Of a stretch of DNA of 64,000 bases, positions 37,942 to 45,988 are shown in pieces. Both the position numbers and the translations under genes were made by a program. Under the pieces are notes generated by a model that saw nothing but the letters and a program-made list of their open reading frames with translations, ran no database searches and was not told where the DNA came from. The stretch is taken from the NCBI RefSeq assembly GCF_024213195.1, contig NZ_JANAVF010000004.1, positions 434,001 through 498,000 on the forward strand, in the 5' to 3' direction. Source of the DNA: Streptomyces sp. TBY4 (GTDB lineage: Bacteria; Actinomycetota; Actinomycetes; Streptomycetales; Streptomycetaceae). Positions within the stretch are counted from its first letter, which is position 1, and each line of letters begins with the position of its first letter.

Positions 37942-38910
37942 TCAGGGCCGGGACCAGCGGGTGGTGAGGACCGCTATTGCGTCGGTCACGTCGTTGAGGC
38001 GGTCGTTATCCGTCCTTATCGCCCGGGCCAGCTCAATATGGAGAAATCGGAAATTCCCGTCGGCCGCCACTTGGCCCTGCTCGTTCGAGGTTCCGGCCAG
38101 TTTGCATTTCCGTACGTACGCCCGGCAAACCTCCAGCCCTTCCCCGGTCAGCGCGGTCGACAGGGCCTTGGCCTCGGACAATGCCCGGTCCCCGGCCCCC
38201 GTGGAGATCACGGCGTCGAATTCGGGGAAAGATTCATTTGCGAATCCGTGCAACTGGATCCCCGGCAGGCGGCGCTGCATCAGCTCCTCGACCACCTCGT
38301 GGAACACCGAGTCGGTGCGGTGCGCCACATCCGCGGAGTCCCCCTCGCCGGCCGTCCGGTGGGCTCCGGCCAGCACCATCACCCCGCCCGGCGCCCCCCG
38401 CAGCACCCGTGCTCCGAGCCGCTCGGTCTCCTGGTCGGCGATGGGGTGCGGGACCTGCACGCTCCAGCTCGGCCGGGCGTCGAGGTCCACGTACACCCGG
38501 CCCCAACCCCGGTTCCCGGGGCCCGGACCGCCCGCCTGGTCGGCGACTTCGGCGAAGTGGCGACCGCTCGCGGAGTCCGTGAACGACTGCACGGCGAAGT
38601 CGACCTCGGCCAGGCGCCTGTGCGCCCCGTCCTGGTCGCCGTCCAGCAGCAGGGCGACGCCCTGGGTGACGGCCCGGCGCTCGTCCGCGGTGGGGACCCG
38701 GTAGCCTCCGCGCTCGCCGAACCCCTGGGTGAAACCTGTGATCCGCTTTTCCAGGTCGGCCTCCGGGCTCGCCGAGGGGCGGGAATTCACCTGCATTTCG
38801 CGTGCAGGTTCCCTTGACGACAGCGTGAAATACGCCACGATCGCCGTCACGGCCAGCACCGCGCAGAGAGTTGCCTTAATCGTTATACGTTTCGCGAGGA
38901 ACGGAGTCAT
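37942..38910 (-). CDS. Membrane-anchored protein divergent from capA
   Basis: 322 residues from ATG at 38910. One N-terminal membrane segment (KATLCAVLAVTAIVAYFTL, about 12-30) and a long extracytoplasmic part without a recognised domain: DLEKRITGFTQGFGERGGYRVPTADERRAVTQGVALLLDGD, RVYVDLDARPSWSVQVPHPIADQETERLG, VFHEVVEELMQRRLPGIQLHGFAN, and Cys in EVCRAYVRKCKL that could form a disulphide. The start is only 21 bases from the divergent capA start, so both share one promoter region. A role in capsule export or regulation is inferred from that. Confidence 0.78.
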   Translation of the reverse strand: MTPFLAKRITIKATLCAVLAVTAIVAYFTLSSREPAREMQVNSRPSASPEADLEKRITGFTQGFGERGGYRVPTADERRAVTQGVALLLDGDQDGAHRRLAEVDFAVQSFTDSASGRHFAEVADQAGGPGPGNRGWGRVYVDLDARPSWSVQVPHPIADQETERLGARVLRGAPGGVMVLAGAHRTAGEGDSADVAHRTDSVFHEVVEELMQRRLPGIQLHGFANESFPEFDAVISTGAGDRALSEAKALSTALTGEGLEVCRAYVRKCKLAGTSNEQGQVAADGNFRFLHIELARAIRTDNDRLNDVTDAIAVLTTRWSRP

Positions 38911-38931
38911 GGTCGGATAAAGATAGACCGA

Positions 38932-40158
38932 GTGAAGATATCCGCCTCTCTCGTCACGCTCCGAACCGGAGCGCTCACCCTGTTCCTGTCCACCGCCCTC
39001 ACCGGTTGTGGACTCCTCGGAGACGGGTCCGGTGGTGATGCCGGGGGCCGTCTGGCGGCGGGAGCCAAGGGACGTTCCTTCACCGTGGCCGCGGCCGGTG
39101 ACGTACTCATCCACCCCGAGCTGACCGCCCAGGCCGAGCAGGACGGCAAGGCCGCGGGCAAGGGCGGCATGGACTTCGGCCCGATCATGGCCTCGGTGAA
39201 GCCGGTCATCAGCAAGGCCGACCTGGCGATCTGCCACATGGAGCCGGTGCTGGGCAAGCCGGAGGGGCCGTTCCTGAGCTTCCCCGACTTCCTCGTGCCG
39301 CCGCAGATCGCCACGACCCTCAAGGACATCGGGTACGACACCTGCTCGACCGCGTCGAACCACGCGCTCGACCACGGCGAGGGCGGCGTCAAGGACACCC
39401 TGGACACCCTCGACAAGGCGGGTCTCAAGCACACCGGCTCCGCCCGCGACGAGAAGGAGGGCACGACGCCGCTGATCATGGACGTCAAGGGCGTCAAGGT
39501 CGCGCAGATCTCCTTCGCCGGCGGGTTCAACGGTCGTCAGGTGCCCGCGGACAAGCCCTGGCTGGTGAACAAGACCTCGCTGGACGCCATCTCGGCCGCC
39601 GAGAAGGCGGCCCGGGCGGCCGGCGCCGAGGTCGTCATCCTCAGCATCCACTGGGGCAAGGAGCACCAGCCCGCCCCGAACTCGCTCCAGCTGAGCCTCG
39701 CCAAGAAGATCTCCGAGAGGACCGGCATCAACCTGGTCATCGGCCACCACGCGCACGTCGTCCAGCCCATGGAGAAGGTCGGCGACATCTGGGTCGCGTA
39801 CGGGCTCGGCAACCAGGTCGCCCGGCACGAGGTGCCCAGCGGACTGTCCGAGGAGGGCGTGATCGGCTGGTTCGAGTTCGCGGAGAAGAACGGCAAGTGG
39901 GACGTCCAGGCGCGCTACGTGCCCACCTTCGTGGAGCTGCCGCCGGACCTGGAGGTGGCCGACCCCGCGGTCAAGGTGCCCGACACCGGACAGGTCAAGG
40001 ACCACCGGCTGATCGACCTCACCACCGCTCTGAAGAACGGCAGCGCGGTGACGCCCGAGCGGCGTGCCCGCTACGAGCTCGCGTACGAGCGGACCCAGGG
40101 CACCCTGCTCAACCGGGGCGGCGGCAAGGACGGACTGGAGCCCCTGACGAGCCGCTGA
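38932..40158 (+). CDS. capA: CapA/PgsA-type lipoprotein of poly-gamma-glutamate synthesis
   Basis: 408 residues from GTG. Lipoprotein signal with lipobox LTGC at about 23-26. CapA domain (metallophosphatase fold): VAAAGDVLIHPEL, ADLAICHMEPVLG, STASNHALDHGEGGVKDTLDTLDKAGLKHTGSA, VVILSIHWGKEHQPAPNS, VIGHHAHVVQPMEKVGDIWVAYGLGNQV. All expected Asp, Asn and His positions are kept. PgsA/CapA is needed with CapB and CapC for making and releasing poly-gamma-glutamate. Leads the five-gene rightward operon. Confidence 0.94.
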   Translation: MKISASLVTLRTGALTLFLSTALTGCGLLGDGSGGDAGGRLAAGAKGRSFTVAAAGDVLIHPELTAQAEQDGKAAGKGGMDFGPIMASVKPVISKADLAICHMEPVLGKPEGPFLSFPDFLVPPQIATTLKDIGYDTCSTASNHALDHGEGGVKDTLDTLDKAGLKHTGSARDEKEGTTPLIMDVKGVKVAQISFAGGFNGRQVPADKPWLVNKTSLDAISAAEKAARAAGAEVVILSIHWGKEHQPAPNSLQLSLAKKISERTGINLVIGHHAHVVQPMEKVGDIWVAYGLGNQVARHEVPSGLSEEGVIGWFEFAEKNGKWDVQARYVPTFVELPPDLEVADPAVKVPDTGQVKDHRLIDLTTALKNGSAVTPERRARYELAYERTQGTLLNRGGGKDGLEPLTSR

Positions 40159-40180
40159 CGAGCAGCCGGTGAACCACCGG

Positions 40181-40221
40181 CACCCACCCGCACCCGCACC
40201 CGCACCTGCACCTGCACCCAC
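40181..40221 (+). repeat. Hexamer tandem run before the next gene
   Basis: About six CACCCG/CACCTG-type units between capA and the sensor-like gene. If translation began at the upstream GTG it would code an Ala-Pro run, which argues for the TTG start at 40238. Confidence 0.8.
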
Positions 40222-40237
40222 ATTCTCAGGAGTCCCG

Positions 40238-42550
40238 TTGTCCGCGTCGCGCACGAAGCGGCGGCAGAAGGCCCGCCGCCGGGCTGACATGTCGCTGCTG
40301 GGCGGCATCCGGCCGCCCATCGCCGCGCTGTCCGCGCTGCTGCTCGCCCTTGCCGCGCTCACCGCCTTCCACCTCGGGAAGGTGGCCAACGAGTCCGTTC
40401 CCGAGGCGGTCCGCACCTCCCAGCAGTACTTCGCGGAGGACGGCGCCATCGCGATGCGGGCCTCCCTGGACGAGTCGATCACCGACATCTCCCGTACCGC
40501 CACCCTCTTCAACGCGGGCAGCCCGGTCTCCGCCGACACGGTGCTCGACAAGCTCGGCAACGTCTACCAGAAGTGGCGCGGCACGGCCGTCATCGAGGTC
40601 AAGTCGGGACGACTGGAGGCCCAGCGCGGCGAGAACGTGCCGCTGACCGCCATCGACCACACCAAGCTCGCCGAGGCGAACGGCCTCGTCCCGCGCATGG
40701 TGCGCCTGGAGAACGGCGAGACCCGCCTGCTCACCTTCGCCGTACTGTCCTGGCCCGGCCAGCCCCAGAAGCTGCTCGTCGCCTCCAGCAGCCTGCGGTT
40801 CCCCGGCGTCAGCCTCGGCAAGTTCCGGGCCATCGCGGTCACCGACTCCGCCGGGCACGTGCTCAGCAGCGACGGACTCGCCAACGACGAGCAGATCCAG
40901 TCGGACGACGTCAAGGAAGAGACCGAGCGGGCCCGCAACCAGCTCAAGAAGTACGCCAAGATCGCCGCGCGGAAGACCAAAGTCAACCCGCTCACCACCA
41001 AGGAGCCGGGCTCGGGCGGCTTCCGCGGCGTCAGCGGCAGCCTCCTCGGTCCCTCCGCCGACGGTGAGCGGACCGTCGTCGGCTACGCGAGCCTGACCGG
41101 CCCCGAGGCGGGCAAGGGCACCCCCGCCACCGCCCTCGGACTGACCGTGATCTCCCTCGTCAACGTCACCGAGGACAGCACCGCCGTCGTCGACTCCTTC
41201 TTCGGCATCGCCGCCGCGGCCGTCCTGCTCGTCATCGGCCTCCTCGCGGTCTCCCTGCTCATCGGCACCGTGCAGAAGCCGCTGCTCCAGCTCTTCCTGG
41301 AGAGCCGCCGGCTCAGCCGCGGAGACCTCAACCGTCCGGTCAACCGTCCCAAGTACGGCGAGGCCGCCCGCATCGGCACCGCCCTGGAGCGGCTGCGCCG
41401 CCAGCTGAGGGGCGAGCCCGCCGAGGCCCAGAAGGCCCACCGCCCCGGCCGCGGCCGCGGCCGGATCGGCGCCCGCGCCCTGCTCGCCACCTGCGGCGCG
41501 CTGCTGCTGCTGTGGTCCGCGCCCCTGGTGCTGCTGCTCAACCGGGCCGGTGAGTCCGTCCCCGTCCCGCAGACCCTCGTACACGACCAGCGCGAGCGCA
41601 CCGACACCATGGCCGACCGGGTCCGCCGCGCCCTCAACGAGGGGCACGCCGACCTCACCTCCGTGGGCTCGCTGATCGGCCCGGCCACCACCCCCGCCGA
41701 GATCACCGGAATCCTGGAGCGCACGCTCACCCAGCACCAGCGCTACGAGTCCCTGTACGTGCTCCAGGAGGACGGGACCGTCATGGCCAAGGTCGGGGCC
41801 CCGCCCCGGCGCCCGAACGGCAAGGTCCCCGTCGACGAGCCCGTGGTGCTGGTCGAGTCCGGCAACTCTCCGGTCATCATCGAGTTCGCCGCGGCCCCCG
41901 GCCTCAAGGGCGCCTCCGTCGTCGGCGAGCTGCGCATCGACTTCCTCAACTCGCTGCTCAAGCGGCCCGGCCTGGGCGAGATCCGGGTCATCGACGAGAA
42001 GCAGCGCGTCATCGCCGGCAACAACGGCTACCTGGCCTTCCAGCAGCTGCCCAACGAGAGCATCCGGGCGCTGGCCGCAGGCGCCAACCAGAAGGTCGGC
42101 AAGGGGCCGCGCCCCAGCAGCGTCCTGCTGCGCGGCAGCAACGACGACGTCACCATCGCCGCCGCGATACCGATGGTGGGCGGCGGCGCCGCGAAGCCGC
42201 TGACCTGGACCGTGGTCAGCTGGCAGCCCGCCAAGGGCCTGGCCATCCCCGAGTACAACCTGCAGAACCGGACGGTCCTGGCCGGCCTGCTCGGCCTCAC
42301 CGCCGCCCTGGTCTGCCTCGGCTGGCTCCACATCGTGGTGATCCGGGCCCTGCGCGAACTCGCGGCGCGCGCCGAAGCCCTGGCGGACGGCGACCGCCGT
42401 ACCGTCCTCTACCCGCGCCACCACGACGAGGTCGGCGCCGTCACCCGCAGCCTGGAAGTCATCAGGCAACAGCTCCAGGAGCTGCGCAAGCGGGAAGCGA
42501 GCGGCACCGCCGGCCGGTCCGGCCAGGCTGCCAAGGCCGGAAGGAACTGA
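40238..42550 (+). CDS. Four-TM protein with two sensor-HAMP units
   Basis: 770 residues from TTG at 40238 after AGGAG. A duplicated build: TM1 (about 28-46), a 270-residue outside domain of the Cache type, TM2 (about 319-343), HAMP (RRLSRGDLNRPVN...), a basic linker, then TM3 (about 411-435), a second outside domain (YESLYVLQEDGTVMAKVGAPPRR, GELRIDFLNSLLKR), TM4 (about 690-712) and a second HAMP with coiled coil (RAEALADGDRRTVLYPRHHDEVGAVTRSLEVIRQQLQEL). No kinase, cyclase or methyl-accepting domain follows. It lies inside the cap operon, so it may sense capsule or wall state and act on CapB. Confidence 0.85.
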   Translation: MSASRTKRRQKARRRADMSLLGGIRPPIAALSALLLALAALTAFHLGKVANESVPEAVRTSQQYFAEDGAIAMRASLDESITDISRTATLFNAGSPVSADTVLDKLGNVYQKWRGTAVIEVKSGRLEAQRGENVPLTAIDHTKLAEANGLVPRMVRLENGETRLLTFAVLSWPGQPQKLLVASSSLRFPGVSLGKFRAIAVTDSAGHVLSSDGLANDEQIQSDDVKEETERARNQLKKYAKIAARKTKVNPLTTKEPGSGGFRGVSGSLLGPSADGERTVVGYASLTGPEAGKGTPATALGLTVISLVNVTEDSTAVVDSFFGIAAAAVLLVIGLLAVSLLIGTVQKPLLQLFLESRRLSRGDLNRPVNRPKYGEAARIGTALERLRRQLRGEPAEAQKAHRPGRGRGRIGARALLATCGALLLLWSAPLVLLLNRAGESVPVPQTLVHDQRERTDTMADRVRRALNEGHADLTSVGSLIGPATTPAEITGILERTLTQHQRYESLYVLQEDGTVMAKVGAPPRRPNGKVPVDEPVVLVESGNSPVIIEFAAAPGLKGASVVGELRIDFLNSLLKRPGLGEIRVIDEKQRVIAGNNGYLAFQQLPNESIRALAAGANQKVGKGPRPSSVLLRGSNDDVTIAAAIPMVGGGAAKPLTWTVVSWQPAKGLAIPEYNLQNRTVLAGLLGLTAALVCLGWLHIVVIRALRELAARAEALADGDRRTVLYPRHHDEVGAVTRSLEVIRQQLQELRKREASGTAGRSGQAAKAGRN

Positions 42551-42554
42551 CCCC

Positions 42555-44303
42555 GTGCTCTTTCTCTTCAGCGTGCTGGTCGTGTGCTGCGTGGTGATGC
42601 TGATAGCCGGCGTCATCGAGCAGCGGCGCCACTTCGCCAACCTGGAAGAAATACCCACCCGGGTGCTGGTCAACGGCATCCGCGGCAAGAGCTCCATCAC
42701 CCGGCTGGTCGCGGGCGCCCTGCGGGGCGGCGGGCTGGTCACGGTCGCCAAGACCACCGGCACCGCGGCCCGCTTCATCCACCCCGACGCCACCGAGGAG
42801 CCGGTCTACCGCAAGTTCGGCATCGCCAACGTCGTCGAGCAGATCGGCATCGTGCGCCGCGCGGCGGCCTACAAGCCCGACGCGCTGGTCATGGAGTGCA
42901 TGGCCGTCATGCCCCCGCTCCAGGAGCTCAACCAGGAAAAGCTGATCCAGTCCACCATCGGCGTGCTGTGCAACGTCCGTGAGGACCACGTCGCCGAGAT
43001 GGGCCCGACCCTCGACGACATCGGCCGCTCGCTGTCCCGCTCCATGCCGCACGGCGGCATCTGCGTCACCGCCGAGAAGGACCGCTTCCACGTCCTCCAG
43101 GAGGAGGCCGACGCGCGCGACTGCCGGCTCATCTACGCCGACCCCGAGATCGTCAGCGACGAGGAGCTGCGCGGCTTCAGCTGGTTCACCTTCAAGGAGA
43201 ACGTGGCCATCGCGCTCGTCGTGGCCGAGCTCCTCGGCATCGACCGGGAGACCGCGCTCCAGGGCATGTACGACGCCCCGCCGGACCCGGGCGTGCTCTC
43301 CGTCGAGCGCTACGTCGGCCCCGGCGAGAAGCGGCTGCGGTTCGCCAACGTGTTCGCGGCGAACGACCCCGAGTCCACGCTGATGAACATCAACCAGCTC
43401 CTCGACCTCGGTGCGATCAGCCGCCCGCTGAACGTGGTCATCAACTGCCGCCCCGACCGGGTCGAGCGCAACGGCCAGATGGGCCAGATCGTCCCCGACC
43501 TGCAGCCCGACAAGGTGTTCGTCATCGGCCACCCGACGAAGAGCGCCATCGACGCGATCCCCGCCGAATGGCGCGGCCGCGCCGTCGACCTCGGCGGCGA
43601 CCGCGACGGCGAGGAGTTCATGCACGAGCTCCTCGGCCACCTCGGCCAGGAGTCCTCGCTCGTGGCCATCGGCAACATCCACGGCCAGGGCGAGATCCTG
43701 CTGGAGCACCTCGCCGAGCTGCCCTCCTTCGAGGAGGACGGCGAGGCGCCCCCGTCCACGCCTGGCTCGCCGGCCCAGCACGTACGGCACGACCAGACCA
43801 TGGCGCTCTACGTCAAGCACCTCGACCCGTACGCGAACCTGCCCGCGGCCGAGGAGGAGCGCCGGATGCGCACTCCGTACATCCCGATCCCGCGCGGCGG
43901 GGGCCAGCCCTACGCGCACCAGCCCTACGGGCAGCAGCAGTACCAGAACCAGCAGTACCAGGAGCAGCAGTACCTGAACCAGCAGTACCTGAACCAGCAG
44001 TACCCGCACCAGCAGCTTCCGCAGCAGCCCCAGCAGTACGACCCGTCGTACGGGCAGTTCCCGCCCGCGGCGCAGCAGCAGCCGCAGCAGCACCAGCACC
44101 GTCCGGAGCTGACGTCCGCGGCCTGGCCGCAACTGCAGCAGCCGCAGCCGGTGCCCCTGCAGCACCAGCCCCTGCCCCTGCAGCACCAGCCCCTGCCCCT
44201 GCAGCAGCAGCCGCAGCTCCCGCCGCCGCCCCGGCGACCCGACCCCGAGAACCCGCAGCGCCCGCAGCCCCCGCAGTGGTCTAACCCAGGAGAACCCCGT
44301 TGA
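42555..44303 (+). CDS. capB: CapB/PgsB poly-gamma-glutamate ligase with long Gln/Pro tail
   Basis: 582 residues. Residues 1-396 are the PgsB/CapB ligase, an amide ligase of the Mur type: a membrane helix at 3-20, P-loop GIRGKSSIT at 41-49, ARFIHPDATEEPVYRKFGIANVVEQIG, MECMAVMPPLQELNQEKLIQSTIGVLCNVREDHVAEMG, and VVINCRPDRVERN...GQIVPDLQPDKVFVIG. It adds glutamate to the growing gamma-linked chain using ATP. From residue 397 a 186-residue tail follows, Gln/Tyr/Pro-rich from about 457, with units such as QQYLNQ and LPLQHQP. Usual PgsB ends near residue 395. The stop overlaps the capC start. Confidence 0.94.
   Translation: MLFLFSVLVVCCVVMLIAGVIEQRRHFANLEEIPTRVLVNGIRGKSSITRLVAGALRGGGLVTVAKTTGTAARFIHPDATEEPVYRKFGIANVVEQIGIVRRAAAYKPDALVMECMAVMPPLQELNQEKLIQSTIGVLCNVREDHVAEMGPTLDDIGRSLSRSMPHGGICVTAEKDRFHVLQEEADARDCRLIYADPEIVSDEELRGFSWFTFKENVAIALVVAELLGIDRETALQGMYDAPPDPGVLSVERYVGPGEKRLRFANVFAANDPESTLMNINQLLDLGAISRPLNVVINCRPDRVERNGQMGQIVPDLQPDKVFVIGHPTKSAIDAIPAEWRGRAVDLGGDRDGEEFMHELLGHLGQESSLVAIGNIHGQGEILLEHLAELPSFEEDGEAPPSTPGSPAQHVRHDQTMALYVKHLDPYANLPAAEEERRMRTPYIPIPRGGGQPYAHQPYGQQQYQNQQYQEQQYLNQQYLNQQYPHQQLPQQPQQYDPSYGQFPPAAQQQPQQHQHRPELTSAAWPQLQQPQPVPLQHQPLPLQHQPLPLQQQPQLPPPPRRPDPENPQRPQPPQWSNPGEPR
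43923..44300 (+). repeat. CAG-rich low-complexity segment coding CapB tail
   Basis: Repeats of CAGCAGTAC and CCCCTGCAGCACCAG-like units coding QQY and LPLQHQ. Such DNA is prone to length change, so the tail may vary among strains. Confidence 0.85.
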
Positions 44304-44782
44304 TCCCCGCCGTCCTCACCCCCGAGATCGCCGCGATCGGCATCGCCCTGGGCCTGCTGTTCTCCCTCGTCTGCTACCTGACGACGAACCTGTCGCCCGG
44401 CGGCATGATCACCCCGGGCTGGCTGGCCCTCACCCTCATCGAGGACCTCCAGCGCGCCGCGATCGTCCTCGGCGTCACCGTCCTGACGTACGCGCTCACG
44501 CTCGTCGCGCAGCGCTACGTGATCCTCTACGGCAAGCGCCTGTTCGCGACCGTCGTGCTCATCGGCGTGCTGCTCCAGGGCGGCGTGGTGATCCTGCTGC
44601 AGATGAAGTTCCCGCTGCTGTACGCGAACCAGACCCTCGGCTTCATCGTGCCCGGCCTGATCGCCTACCAGCTGGTCCGCCAGCCCAAGGGGGCCACGCT
44701 GCTGGCCACCGGCTCCGCGACGCTCATGACGTACGTCGTACTGACCGCCGGCATCCTGCTCGGCGTCATGCCGCACGCGTGA
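44300..44782 (+). CDS. capC: CapC/PgsC membrane protein
   Basis: 160 residues, close to PgsC (149 in Bacillus). About five membrane segments; signature NLSPGGMITPGWLAL near 31-50 with the conserved SPGG and PGW, and TLGFIVPGLIAYQLVRQPKG. It forms the membrane part of the poly-gamma-glutamate synthase with CapB. Start overlaps the CapB stop by 4 bases. Confidence 0.94.
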   Translation: MIPAVLTPEIAAIGIALGLLFSLVCYLTTNLSPGGMITPGWLALTLIEDLQRAAIVLGVTVLTYALTLVAQRYVILYGKRLFATVVLIGVLLQGGVVILLQMKFPLLYANQTLGFIVPGLIAYQLVRQPKGATLLATGSATLMTYVVLTAGILLGVMPHA

Positions 44783-44849
44783 CCCCGGCCCGGCCCTCCG
44801 CCTCCGCCCGTCCTTTCGCCCGCCCGACCGACCCCGCCCGGAGCAACCG

Positions 44850-45932
44850 ATGACCGCCACGTCAAAGCGCCGCACACGTCCCGTCCTGCACGCGGCCACC
44901 GTGATCGCACTGCTGGCCGGCAGCGTCTACTTCACCATCGAGCTGCGCCAGGAGGAGCAGGCCAAGGCGCCCGCGATCCAGTCGCTCGTCGACGCCCCCG
45001 CCGCTGGCTCGGCGAAGGGGGCCGACGAGGGCGCCCAGAAGTGGGAGCGGCTGAAGAACCCCGAGCGTTCCGTGCTGCGCGACGGCAAGGGCGGGATCCT
45101 CGCGACCTTCACGGACGGCGCCCGCACCGCCACCCTCACCGGCCCCAGCCGTACCTTCGCCGAGCCGGCCACCACCAAGACCCGGGTGGTCACCGAGAAC
45201 TGGGTGCGGCTGATGCCGGAGACCTGGCGGGCCGGGGCCGAGAAGGAGCAGTGGTTCCAGGAGTGGTTCAAGAAGTACCAGGCCAGTGAGGAGGACGACC
45301 TGTTCGCCATCGCCTTCCAGTACGGGGACCAGGCGCCGGTCAAGAAGGACGCGGAGGGCGTGTCGTACGCCGGTGACGCGAACTTCGGCCCGATCAACCC
45401 CAACGGCTCGGTCGGCAACGACTACCGCCTGGAGGAGTCGGACTTCTACGACTACCTGGGCATCCCGTACACCTTCCGCAACGGGACCACGGCGAAGCCC
45501 GAGGCGATGCGCTCCCGGTCGATGGACTGCTCCGGCTTCATCCGGACCGTCTTCGGCTATCGGGCCCGCTTCCCGCTGATGGCCGCGGACAATGCCACCG
45601 GTGACGGCCTGCCGCGCACCGCGAACGGCATGGCCCGCTCCAAGGCCGGCGTGGACGTCATCCCGCTCAAGGGGGTCGGCGCCGATGCCCGGCCCACCTC
45701 CATCGACGTCCTGCAGCCCGGCGACGTGCTGTTCTTCAAGCTGGACGGACGCACCGGGGAGCGGCTGGACCACACGGGCATCTTCCTCGGCACCGACACC
45801 GACGGCCACCAGATCTTCATCTCCAGCCGTGAAGAGGCCAACGGCCCGACCATCGGCGACAAGGGCGGCACCTCCCGCCTGGACGGCAACGGCTACTACG
45901 CGGCGACCCTGCGCAGCGCGAAGCGGCTCTGA
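44850..45932 (+). CDS. NlpC/P60-type hydrolase of the capsule locus
   Basis: 360 residues. One N-terminal membrane segment (LHAATVIALLAGSVYFTIEL) and an outside domain ending in an NlpC/P60-like cysteine peptidase: MDCSGFIRTVFGYR with the Cys nucleophile, LQPGDVLFFKLDG, and LDHTGIFLGTD with the catalytic His. NlpC/P60 enzymes cleave gamma-D-glutamyl bonds; in Bacillus the capsule hydrolase PgdS is of this family. Placed last in the cap operon, it probably trims poly-gamma-glutamate or the wall to release or anchor polymer. Confidence 0.88.
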   Translation: MTATSKRRTRPVLHAATVIALLAGSVYFTIELRQEEQAKAPAIQSLVDAPAAGSAKGADEGAQKWERLKNPERSVLRDGKGGILATFTDGARTATLTGPSRTFAEPATTKTRVVTENWVRLMPETWRAGAEKEQWFQEWFKKYQASEEDDLFAIAFQYGDQAPVKKDAEGVSYAGDANFGPINPNGSVGNDYRLEESDFYDYLGIPYTFRNGTTAKPEAMRSRSMDCSGFIRTVFGYRARFPLMAADNATGDGLPRTANGMARSKAGVDVIPLKGVGADARPTSIDVLQPGDVLFFKLDGRTGERLDHTGIFLGTDTDGHQIFISSREEANGPTIGDKGGTSRLDGNGYYAATLRSAKRL

Positions 45933-45950
45933 CCGGCTGACGGGCTGACC

Positions 45951-45988
45951 GGCTGACGGGCCGGCCGCGAACGCCCGGCCCGTCAGCC
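45951..45988. terminator. Terminator between cap operon and pucR
   Basis: 14-bp perfect stem (GGCTGACGGGCCGG with complement) between convergent genes. The stretch before it repeats CTGACCGGCTGACGGG, and its right arm overlaps the end of the regulator gene. Confidence 0.85.

Noticed and set aside
37942..40560. 872-codon minus-strand frame
   Set aside because: Only the last 322 codons (from ATG at 38910) look like a protein; the rest is antisense to capA.
40226..42793. 855-codon open frame on the minus strand
   Set aside because: It is antisense to the sensor-HAMP gene, has no recognisable domain and reflects high GC at third codon positions of the real gene.
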